Positions 9,406 to 17,254 of a stretch of DNA of 64,000 bases are shown here, piece after piece; the stretch's first letter is position 1, and each line of letters begins with the position of its first letter. A model generated the notes under the pieces. That model ran no database searches. It was not told the DNA's origin and saw nothing but the letters and a program-made list of their open reading frames with translations. The stretch comes from Dyella humicola. Lineage in GTDB: Bacteria; Pseudomonadota; Gammaproteobacteria; Xanthomonadales; Rhodanobacteraceae. The position numbers were made by a program, and so were the translations under genes. The DNA lies in the NCBI RefSeq assembly GCF_026283945.1, contig NZ_JAPDPC010000001.1:372001-436000 (forward strand), written 5' to 3'.

Positions 9406-10128
9406 GTGGCTGCGTCGATCAATCAGCTCAATTCGGCCGATACGGCGAGACCATTACGGCTCGTCTTGCTCGAGGATGACGACTTGCTGCGCGATCGGGT
9501 GCTCGCGCCGAAATTGCGCCAGTTCGGCTTCGACGTCGTCACGGCGGGCAGCATGGCCGAGATGCGCAAGGTGATGGCGGGCATCCATCCCGACATCATC
9601 GTGTTGGATATCGGCCTACCCGATATCGACGGTTTTGAAGTGGCGCGCAAACTGCGGGTAGATATTCCCAATGCCGGTATCGTGATGCTCACCGGGCGGT
9701 CAGAAAACACGGATCGAGTGCGCGGACTGTCGGAAGGAGCGGATGCCTACCTATCCAAGCCTGCCGAGATCGATGTGCTGGTAGCGACCCTGCATAGCGT
9801 GGCGCGGAGGTTGAAGCCGTCGGCTCGCACGGTAGAAGACAAATGGCGTTTGAGCGCAGATGCCTGGCTTCTGTTCTCGCCTTCCGGTGGTCGGGTGACC
9901 TTGACCAAGACAGAGCGGCAACTGATGGAAATGCTCATGCGCCATCGCAATCAAGTCATCTTGAGAGAATCCCTGATAGGCGTGCTAACGGACGATGTCA
10001 GCACGTTTGACCCCCATCGTCTTGATTCGTTGGTTCATCGCTTGCGCCGAAAAGTACTCGCGACGATAGGTGAGTCCTTGCCGCTGGATGCCGCGCATGG
10101 CACGGGATATCTGCTGGCCGTGGAATGA
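9406..10128 (+). CDS. OmpR-family response regulator, module 1
   Basis: A 240-residue regulator with a receiver domain and a winged-helix output domain. The receiver shows the acidic pair (LLEDDDLL), the phospho-acceptor Asp in IIVLDIGLPDIDG, Thr in VMLTGR and Lys in YLSKP. The output domain has TKTERQLMEMLMRHRNQVILRE and ends PHRLDSLVHRLRRKV..GTGYLLAV. The GTG at 9406 is chosen because TTGAGG lies 6 bases upstream. The gene converges on the kinase at 10163 with a 34-bp gap, an uncommon arrangement for a two-component pair. It is a clear paralogue of the regulator at 24848-25594 (shared DIGLPD, KP and FDPHRL..MVHRLRRK patterns). Confidence 0.9.
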   Translation: MAASINQLNSADTARPLRLVLLEDDDLLRDRVLAPKLRQFGFDVVTAGSMAEMRKVMAGIHPDIIVLDIGLPDIDGFEVARKLRVDIPNAGIVMLTGRSENTDRVRGLSEGADAYLSKPAEIDVLVATLHSVARRLKPSARTVEDKWRLSADAWLLFSPSGGRVTLTKTERQLMEMLMRHRNQVILRESLIGVLTDDVSTFDPHRLDSLVHRLRRKVLATIGESLPLDAAHGTGYLLAVE

Positions 10129-10162
10129 TTCTGGCTATCGTCACTTCGCACGCCCCTTTCGC

Positions 10163-11650
10163 TTAAGCCGAAGACAGCAGGCTACGCAGATCGTTGTCGT
10201 CATCGATCAAGAGGGCCCAGGCATGCTCTTCAGCTTCCGACACGCCCGGCTCGGAGCTCGCCGCAGACGCCGTCGCCATGGGCAGTCGTATGCGGAAGAC
10301 TGAGCCCTTGCCAGGTTCACTCTCTATACGTATGTCGCCATTAGCGCGCTGAATCAGGTCGTAGACCACGCTAAGGCCAAGCCCCGTGCCGCTTCCTATC
10401 GGCTTGGTGGTAAAAAAAGGTTCGAAGATCTTGGCCTTGGTGCTCGCCGACATGCCCGTTCCCGTGTCCAGAATAGACAGGATCACATCGCTGCCTTCTC
10501 GTTCGGCGGAAAGCGTGCATGCGCCTCCGCTTGGCATGGCGTCTCGAGCGTTGGCCGTCAGGTTAATGATGGCGAGCGCGAACTGGCTGCGATCAAAACG
10601 GATAAGAAGCTGGCTGTCGGGGACTCGTATGTCCAAGAGGATCGACGGTGGTAGCAGCTGCCTGAGAAGAGGGTGAAGCTCGTGTATGGCCGAGGCGATG
10701 TCGAACGTTTCCGCATGGGTGGCGTCGCGGCGGCTGAAGTTGAGAAGCTTGCGGCAAACGGTCGTGCCGCGGCGCGCGGCAAGCTCGATGCCTTCCATGG
10801 CGTCTGCCGTGATCTGTACGTCTTCATCGGATAAGGCGTCGGCCGTGGTCAGGCGATCTCGCTCCGTGGAAAACCCTAGAATGATGCCAAAGACATTGTT
10901 CAGATCATGGGTGATACCGCTTGCAAGCTTGCCCACGGCATCCATTTTCTGGGCATGCAGGAGCTGTTCCTGGGCCCGCCCACGTTCTGTTATCTCCCAA
11001 CTCAACTGCCGGCGTTGCGCGTTCGCCTCGGCGAGGCTCTGCCGCAATGCATTCACACTGCGATCCAGGATGACGGTGATCAGCAGATAACTCATCAGGG
11101 CGCGCAGCGGCAGTGAGTTATACGCCTCGACGAGCCAGGGCATGACGTGGGGAATGGAAGCGATTTTTGTTGGCGCGATACTTATGATCAAGACAACCGC
11201 CTCGGCGGCGTACGTGATCCATAGCGCGCGTCGACCGAGCATCATGCCGCTCAAGGCCAGGACCATGATCAAGGTGATGCTGCCATCGGTGGCGCGGTAG
11301 CCGAACGCGGCATAGGCCAATGCGCCGGAGCACAATATGACGGCAAGGTATAAAGACACCGCCGGCCTGAATCTACCCGTGCGTATCAGATACAGGCCCA
11401 ACCATGCCACCGCCGTCATCGCCAGGTCGGTTCCCAGATCAACGGCAATGGCCATTCGCGTGCCCGTGCGGGCCTTGCTGTAGAAGCGTTCGTAAAGGTA
11501 TGGCCAATGGAACGATGCCAAATACAGCTTGTTCAGAGGGGTACGAAGGCCCTCGAATAGCAGTAGCCACTGCATGAAGAGTGCATTGCGGCGATCGACC
11601 GGATCATCTACGGGTATGCGGTCGATCCAGGCGCGGAGACGTGCAAGCAT
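10163..11650 (-). CDS. Membrane histidine kinase with stub of a receiver domain, module 1
   Basis: A 495-residue sensor kinase. The N-terminal DRIPVDDPVDRRNALFMQ is followed by about five membrane segments, a short coiled coil, and the kinase core. The core has the phospho-acceptor His in GKLASGITHDLNNVFG, N-box NLTANARDAM, G1 DTGTGM, F-box FEPFFTTK and G2 GSGTGLGLS. After the ATPase domain it reads WALLIDDDNDLRSLLSSA and stops, which is the first strand and acidic pocket of a receiver domain with the rest missing. The start at 11650 matches the paralogous kinase at 23426; the frame stays open to 11953 and an ATG at 11695 is also possible. It probably pairs with the convergent regulator. Confidence 0.88.
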   Translation of the reverse strand: MLARLRAWIDRIPVDDPVDRRNALFMQWLLLFEGLRTPLNKLYLASFHWPYLYERFYSKARTGTRMAIAVDLGTDLAMTAVAWLGLYLIRTGRFRPAVSLYLAVILCSGALAYAAFGYRATDGSITLIMVLALSGMMLGRRALWITYAAEAVVLIISIAPTKIASIPHVMPWLVEAYNSLPLRALMSYLLITVILDRSVNALRQSLAEANAQRRQLSWEITERGRAQEQLLHAQKMDAVGKLASGITHDLNNVFGIILGFSTERDRLTTADALSDEDVQITADAMEGIELAARRGTTVCRKLLNFSRRDATHAETFDIASAIHELHPLLRQLLPPSILLDIRVPDSQLLIRFDRSQFALAIINLTANARDAMPSGGACTLSAEREGSDVILSILDTGTGMSASTKAKIFEPFFTTKPIGSGTGLGLSVVYDLIQRANGDIRIESEPGKGSVFRIRLPMATASAASSEPGVSEAEEHAWALLIDDDNDLRSLLSSA

Positions 11651-12281
11651 AAGTTCGTTCTTCTGAGATGTCGCGGATGCATGGATGCCGTTCATGCCCC
11701 TTGTGTTTGTTGAATTGGCCGGGGCACGGTGGCTGACTGCCCATAGTACTGATAGCCAATCCGGCGAAGAGTTAAGTGAGGGAGCTTGCTTTTTCGGTCC
11801 CTCTCCGCTTCCGGTCGTCGGCGGTTTGTGCTGATGGGCACGGCGGATCCACGTCGGCTGAGAAGTTCGTCGCGCAGCATGCCGCTGAAGCGCTTCACGA
11901 ACCCCGTTCATGATGGACTGCTCGTCGCACCAAACGAGCGCATCCACGCGCATGTCGCGAGCAGTCGCTCAGACATCAATCCGGCAGTACGAGCGATTGA
12001 ACCCGTGCCGGCCGGTATCGCACCGCGGCCAGGGATTCCTGCGCGAAGGCGACGAGTCCTGGACCTTTCCCGCATGCGCAGCATCGCCATCCGAGGCGGT
12101 GAGAAGTCGGTGAGATTAAGCGAATAAAGCCGTGTATGACGAAGGGAAATTGCAAGGATAAGCTGCAGTGGCTGATGTGGGGCCTGGCGCTGGATCCAGG
12201 TCCGTCAAACATGCTTCGTCAGCGGCGAAGCCGCCGAGACATTTCATCACTCGTTGCAAAATCTCCTGGGGAGGGGACTAC
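11651..12281. other. Intergenic region between kinase and sedolisin genes
   Basis: About 630 bp with no intact gene. It should contain the promoters of the kinase (minus) and of the sedolisin (plus). The only coding trace is a short transposase-like remnant at 11855-11955. Confidence 0.5.
11855..11955 (-). pseudogene. Possible remnant of an IS3-type transposase
   Basis: In one minus-strand frame the DNA reads GFVKRFSGMLRDELLS, very like the conserved NGFVESFNGRLRDELLNE region near the end of IS3-family OrfB transposases. The expected upstream residues (IMNG) occur in a neighbouring frame, so a frameshift is implied. No inverted repeats or other transposase motifs were found. The match is only about 17 residues, so the call is tentative. 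Confidence 0.35.
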
Positions 12282-15200
12282 ATGTCATTTAATAGATGCA
12301 AGCCATGGCTTGGGGGATTGGCGGTTGCGTTTGCGGGGACCCTGTCGTGGGGTGCGCAGGCCTCAGCCGCCACGCCAGTAGCCAGCAACACCGCGAGCAC
12401 TCCGCTCATCGACGCGTCGAAGATCAGCGGCAATCAATTGACTACGCTTAAGGGGACAGTCCCGCTGCCGGTCCTGGTCAGTGCGGATAAGGGCGCCATG
12501 GGGCAGACGGAAGTCATTCCGTCGATGACCTTGCTGCTCAAGCGCAGTCCGCAGCAGCAGAAGAGCTTCGAGAGCTTTCTGGCATCGCTCAACAATCCAG
12601 CGTCCGGCAATTACCACAAGTGGCTGACGGCCAAGGAGGTCGGCGAGAGGTTCGGGCCCAACGACCAGGACGTGGCCACCGTAAAATCCTGGCTGGCCTC
12701 GCAAGGCTTGGGCGTCAAGAGCGTGTCGCCCGACAAAATGCTGATCCACTTTTCTGGCTCGGTCGCCGCGGTGCAGCGCGCTTTTCACACGTCGATGCAC
12801 CGCTACACGGCCAATGGCAAAACGCATTTCGCCAACGCCACCGAGCAGCAGTTGCCTAGCGCGCTGACGCCGGTGGTTGCGGGCGTGGCATCGCTCAGCA
12901 ATATCTTCCCGGAGCCGCAGGTCAAAAATGTCCAGGCGGTTACGCGGAACAAGAAAGGGCAGTGGGTGGCGGCGGGCGGCAAATCGTCCAACTTCAATTT
13001 CGTGTTGAACGGCGACGTCTTTTTCGACGTCGTGCCGTCAGATTTCAACACCATCTACAACGTCAACCCGCTGTGGTCGGAAAGCACGCCCATTCGAGGC
13101 GCGGGCCAGACGGTCGCGGTACTCGAGCGTACCGACGTGTTGGACCAGGATGTGGCGACCTTCCGCCAATCGTTCTTGCCACCCGATGCCCTGGGCGCGT
13201 TCAGCCAGATCCATCCCGCCGCGTTCGTGGGCGACACCAGCTGCGCGGATCCCGGAACCAACGGCGATGAGGGCGAGGCGGCACTGGATGCCGAGTGGGC
13301 CGGCGCCGCTGCGCCCGATGCGAACGTAACCCTGGCCGCGTGCGCGGATAGCGGCAGTGACTTCGGTCCTTTCCTGGCTGCGCAGAACTTGCTCAACCAG
13401 ACTACGCCACCGGCGATCATGAGCTTGAGCTACGGTGAGTGCGAGCTGGTCAGTGCCGTGGTGGGCGATTCCAACGAGGCCGATTACCTGTGGAGTCTGG
13501 CAGCAGCCCGCGGTGTCACGGTATTCGTATCGTCCGGTGACGCCGGCACGGCCGCCTGTGATCAGGGTCAGAGCGTGGCCAGCTTCGGCATCGCGATCAA
13601 TGGCCTGGCCAGCACGCCCTACAACATCTCTGTGGGCGGCACGGACTTCAACGACTTCAACAACACGAGCAAGTACTGGGCGCCGGGCAACGGCAACCTG
13701 GGCGCCAGTGCACTGGGCTACATCCCGGAGCAGACCTGGAACGATTCCTGTGCCAGCAGCCAGCTGTACCCGATACTGAAATTCTCCGATCCGAACACGG
13801 CCTGCAACAATGGCCAGGGCTTGAATTTCCTGGATACCGCTGGTGGCGGCGGCGGTCCGAGCTACATCGTGCCTCAACCGTCATGGCAGACGGGCGTCTT
13901 CGGGATGCCCCAGACCAACATGCGTGCCACACCCGACATCGCGTTGTTCGCGGCCAACGGCCTCTACGGCCACGCCTTGATCTTCTGCATGTCCGATGCG
14001 TCGGAGGGCGGCACGGATTGCAATTATCTCAACCCCGTCAACGCCGTCTTCAACAGCGCGGGCGGCACCTCGTTTGCCGCACCCGCGATGGCCGGCATCC
14101 AGGCCCTGATCAATCAAAAGGCCGGCGTCAGTCATGGCAATATCGGGCCGACGTTCTATGACCTGGCACGCAAGCAATATGGCAGCGTCGGGTCTCCGGC
14201 GAACGCTTGTGGCAGCGACGGCGCGGGCGCCAACTGTGTCTTCCATGACGTGACCGTCGGAGATATCGACGTGCCCTGCGCAACGGGTACGGCGGATTGC
14301 TACTCCAAGGGCAACGACAGTTTCGGCGTGGTCAGTAACGGTGGAGCGGCATCCTTGATTACGCCCTGGAAGACCGGTGCGGGTTACGACTACGCAACCG
14401 GCCTGGGTTCGGTCAACGTGCAGCACCTGGTCAATGCCATCGTGACAGAGGATACGCGTGGCAACCTCTTGCCAACCTGGGATCTGTTCGGATTCAACAG
14501 CAGCGGCACGTCCAAGCATATCGGGACGAACGGCGTGCTGGACGGGCACAGCACCATCCTGATGATCAATTCGGTTCCGGATAGCAACGGCGCAGTGGAT
14601 GCGCAGATGTTGTGGATGAACGGCGGCACGGTCGTCGGTACCAATCCCTGGGACGGCGTCTTTGCGCCGGGCGACCAGGTTACGGCCATTGCCACTGACT
14701 TGTTCACCGGTGCTTTGGCGAACCAGACCGTGATGGAGAGTTATAACCCGGTCAACAACACTGCCGCCTTGTCGATCTATAGCTACGGCTGGATTAGAAA
14801 TAATGTGGCGCCGAATCCGGCTGGCTGGGTGCTGGTGGGCTCGGGTGTTGTCGACAGCACCGGTATTTCCCAGGAAATCTGGCGCAATAACGCCACGGGC
14901 CAGCTCGGCTTCTGGAGCATCAACTGCAGCGGCGGAATCATGTTCGGCCAGTTTAGTCCCGGCACCAATTGCACCCGTGTCGTCGGCAACACGATCGCGG
15001 CCACCACCGGCTACACCCCGCGCCTGGCTGACCTGAATGGCGATGGCTATATCGACATCGTCTGGACGGGCCCCAAGAACGACATCTATTACTGGATCAA
15101 CGACGGCCAGGGCAATTTCACCAAGACGTATGGCGGCACCTTCCCGGCGGGCTGGGTACTGGAAGGCGCGGGTGAAGTGGCTGGTAGCGGCAAGACCGAC

Positions 15201-15551
15201 CTCATCTGGTCGAGTGCCGGCAGCCATCAGATGGGCTGGTGGGTCATGAACGGTACGCAAGTAGTCGACCATCAGGTTCGCAGCGTGGCGAGCGGGTACA
15301 GCATCGCCACGATCGAGGATTTCGACGGCGATGGGCTGGCGGACATTCTGTGGACCAATAGCAGTGGCGATGCCTGGGTCTGGCAGGGCACCGGCGGGGC
15401 CTTCGTGTCGCAGCATGTGGCCGACGGGCAGGGCAATCTCTACACGATCCCATCGGGTTACGTGGTACAGAAGAACCGCTTGCAGGGCGTCCTTTCCCTC
15501 GCCGCGGGCAGCAACGTCAATGCTTCAATGGTCGTTGCCAGCAAGCACTGA
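12282..15551 (+). CDS. Sedolisin (S53) serine-carboxyl protease with FG-GAP-like C-terminus
   Basis: A 1089-residue secreted acid protease. A signal peptide (about 1-29) precedes a Pro-kumamolisin activation domain (about 45-220). The S53 catalytic domain follows, with Glu332 and Asp336 (EAALD), oxyanion Asp420 (SSGDAG) and nucleophile Ser597 in GGTSFAAP. After about residue 740 a repeat region carries FG-GAP/VCBS-like units (LADLNGDGYIDIVW, IEDFDGDGLADILW, SGKTDLIW), typical of secreted proteins with a calcium-binding propeller. Sedolisins autoactivate at low pH and are pepstatin-insensitive. The ATG at 12282 has GGGGAGGGG just upstream. A strong hairpin follows the stop. It is the module-1 counterpart of the protease at 25998. 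Confidence 0.93.
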   Translation: MSFNRCKPWLGGLAVAFAGTLSWGAQASAATPVASNTASTPLIDASKISGNQLTTLKGTVPLPVLVSADKGAMGQTEVIPSMTLLLKRSPQQQKSFESFLASLNNPASGNYHKWLTAKEVGERFGPNDQDVATVKSWLASQGLGVKSVSPDKMLIHFSGSVAAVQRAFHTSMHRYTANGKTHFANATEQQLPSALTPVVAGVASLSNIFPEPQVKNVQAVTRNKKGQWVAAGGKSSNFNFVLNGDVFFDVVPSDFNTIYNVNPLWSESTPIRGAGQTVAVLERTDVLDQDVATFRQSFLPPDALGAFSQIHPAAFVGDTSCADPGTNGDEGEAALDAEWAGAAAPDANVTLAACADSGSDFGPFLAAQNLLNQTTPPAIMSLSYGECELVSAVVGDSNEADYLWSLAAARGVTVFVSSGDAGTAACDQGQSVASFGIAINGLASTPYNISVGGTDFNDFNNTSKYWAPGNGNLGASALGYIPEQTWNDSCASSQLYPILKFSDPNTACNNGQGLNFLDTAGGGGGPSYIVPQPSWQTGVFGMPQTNMRATPDIALFAANGLYGHALIFCMSDASEGGTDCNYLNPVNAVFNSAGGTSFAAPAMAGIQALINQKAGVSHGNIGPTFYDLARKQYGSVGSPANACGSDGAGANCVFHDVTVGDIDVPCATGTADCYSKGNDSFGVVSNGGAASLITPWKTGAGYDYATGLGSVNVQHLVNAIVTEDTRGNLLPTWDLFGFNSSGTSKHIGTNGVLDGHSTILMINSVPDSNGAVDAQMLWMNGGTVVGTNPWDGVFAPGDQVTAIATDLFTGALANQTVMESYNPVNNTAALSIYSYGWIRNNVAPNPAGWVLVGSGVVDSTGISQEIWRNNATGQLGFWSINCSGGIMFGQFSPGTNCTRVVGNTIAATTGYTPRLADLNGDGYIDIVWTGPKNDIYYWINDGQGNFTKTYGGTFPAGWVLEGAGEVAGSGKTDLIWSSAGSHQMGWWVMNGTQVVDHQVRSVASGYSIATIEDFDGDGLADILWTNSSGDAWVWQGTGGAFVSQHVADGQGNLYTIPSGYVVQKNRLQGVLSLAAGSNVNASMVVASKH

Positions 15552-15568
15552 GCTAAGTGATTGAACAC

Positions 15569-15593
15569 CGGGCCGGCTGTTTGCCGGCCCGGT
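15569..15593 (+). terminator. Terminator hairpin after sedolisin gene
   Basis: CCGGGCCGGC and GCCGGCCCGG form a perfect 10-bp stem around TGTTT, 17 bp after the stop. The tail (TCTCAACTT) is only weakly T-rich. Confidence 0.7.
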
Positions 15594-15787
15594 CTCAACT
15601 TGGCTGAAGCCGTGGACAAGCGGCTTCAAAGACGCTGAAGAACCATTGCTTCCGAACCTTTCAATCATCGCAGGCGTTCCCACGGCATGGCCTTGGTAGA
15701 ACGTCGTGCTCGCATCGCGATCGCGACGGTCGCCCCGTCATGGTCGAACCGGCAGCCGCGTGTTCCAGCATGGGGTTTCCGACGTCG

Positions 15788-16420
15788 TCAATGGCCGGAA
15801 GGCTCAGAGGCGTGGCGTTCCAGGCCCTGATAGACCAGGCGATCAAAGAAAACGGGATTGATGACGAACTGTCCCCACATGAGGTCATATTCCGCACTCG
15901 GCGTGGCCGCCAGGACCTCGTCGAGCGACTTGCCTTGATGCTTGAGCGACGCAACGTTCTCAGGCACACCAACGAGCATGTCCCTGAAGGCGACGAGCTG
16001 CCCGCGATTGCCAACAGGACCATGACCCGATAGGACGATCGTGTGATCCACCCTCATGCCCAAGGCTTCGTTCACGGCGGCAATCATGCCGTCGATGCTT
16101 CCACCGCGTGCATCGTCTATGAATGGGTAGATGCCGTTCCCGAACGTATCGCCAAGCACGAGGACGTCGGCATTCTTGAAGTAAACGATGATGTCGCCAT
16201 CGGTTTGGGCCTGCGAGATAGGCTTTACCTGGACCGTTTCGCCGCTTCGGTGTTACCGGGCAAGGATTCTGACGCGGCCAAGCTATGGCGCAGCGGCGAG
16301 GTCAGAGTATGGGTCAATGCACGTTGCGTTCGGGTCGACGACGATTGACCCGTGGCCATGCCGCGGGTTGAACGCGCGCTTCTGATCGGCGCTGGTCATT
16401 GCGGGGAGTGCAATCGGCAG
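15788..16420 (-). pseudogene. Broken metallo-beta-lactamase-fold hydrolase gene
   Basis: The C-terminal half is clear: GETVQVKPISQAQTDGDIIVYF, NADVLVLGDTFGNGIYPFID, SGHGPVGNRGQLVAFRDML and a GKSLDEVLAATPSAEYD ending, as in periplasmic MBL hydrolases. The frame upstream has two in-frame stops (TAA at 16253-16255 and TAG at 16283-16285). The HxHxDH zinc motif expected in the N-terminal half is absent from all minus-strand frames I read up to about 16560. The upstream limit is approximate. A shorter product of 123 residues from GTG 16159 would lack the active site. The gene looks dead, probably by N-terminal loss followed by decay. Confidence 0.75.
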
Positions 16421-16609
16421 GCAGGTTAACGATGTCTGTTTCCTGGCCAAAAAAGGCATCGCCGAGCGCATCATTCACGCGGGATGGTGACCTAGTTGAT
16501 CTTGCTAGGACACACGTAGGGAGGTTCGTCGAGGTCATCGATGGGCGAGCCAGAATTCATGCCGATATCGCGACCTCATGGGGAAGCGCTGACCGCTGGT
16601 CGGCATTCA
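16243..16609. other. Degenerate stretch upstream of the broken hydrolase
   Basis: About 370 bp between the readable MBL remnant and the AroQ-like gene. Short open frames on both strands show no recognisable domain. Part of it (to about 16420) may be the decayed N-terminal region of the MBL gene. Confidence 0.4.
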
Positions 16610-17038
16610 TCAGCACTGAAGCGTGCCCAGCTGCCGCAAGGCGATTCCTAGCGCAATTCGGTAACTCGTCGATAGATCCCCGTTGATGATGATGGTCGCC
16701 AAGGGGGCGCCGCGGTGGCAGGACCCAGATCCTATCGCCGTGTCGCTGTCATCGTGGACTTCAATATAGGGTGCCGTCAGTTCGTCGAGTGCGTCGTGCA
16801 GACCTGCCTCGGGATGTGCCTGGGCTTCCAGTGCAATGTCACCGGGATCAAGCAGCACGAACTCGGGGGTTTGGGTCCGGGCTACGCGCAGGCCGGCGAT
16901 GAAATCGCGCAGTCCCGTGCAAGCGCAGACCTCGACGATGCGTCCCGCTTCGCGGGCTAGTTGTTGGAGGCTGCGCAGGAGCTCGCCGTTGAAAGAGTTG
17001 CCGGTGGGGTGGGGGCCCCGGAGTATCATGATGGTCAT
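16610..17038 (-). CDS. Degenerate type II 3-dehydroquinase-like protein
   Basis: A 142-residue protein whose order of motifs follows AroQ (about 146 residues). The start IMILRGPHPTG corresponds to ILLLNGPNLN, LLDPGD to LNPGA, and LHDALDELTAPYIEVHDDS to the LRDALA...PFIEVHLSN region. The end STSYRIALGIAL corresponds to the GYRLAL helix. The Glu and His of IEVH remain. The catalytic Tyr loop, the substrate Asn (here Arg-Gly-Pro-His), the THTS histidine and the Arg of the lid are missing. It is therefore unlikely to be an active dehydroquinase and may bind another ligand or be decaying. The ATG at 17038 is chosen by alignment; the frame stays open to 17254 and no strong ribosome-binding site is seen. 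Confidence 0.6.
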   Translation of the reverse strand: MTIMILRGPHPTGNSFNGELLRSLQQLAREAGRIVEVCACTGLRDFIAGLRVARTQTPEFVLLDPGDIALEAQAHPEAGLHDALDELTAPYIEVHDDSDTAIGSGSCHRGAPLATIIINGDLSTSYRIALGIALRQLGTLQC

Positions 17039-17217
17039 CGCTTTACGCTGGTGTCGGCGAATGACCCATGCTGCGACCCACGGGCGTAAAGACACCATGC
17101 CGGCGCTGACCAATAGCGTAAAATTTCCGCATACTTTCCATCGCGGAACTTTGCGGCATGCGATCCGGGCCGAGATCGCGCCATCCGCGTTGCTTGCGTT
17201 ATCCGGTGCGGATGTGA

Positions 17218-17244
17218 GCGAGGCGGCATTCCGTACCGCCTCGC
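17218..17244. terminator. Hairpin downstream of subtilase gene
   Basis: GCGAGGCGG and CCGCCTCGC form a 9-bp perfect stem 11 bp beyond the subtilase stop. On the plus strand it is followed by CTTTCTT. It probably ends the subtilase transcript, although the T-rich side is on the opposite strand. Confidence 0.5.
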
Positions 17245-17254
17245 CTTTCTTCAC

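Noticed and set aside
15788-16159. An intact 123-residue protein from GTG 16159
   Set aside because: It would be only the end of an MBL hydrolase without the metal site, and the homologous residues continue upstream through two stop codons.
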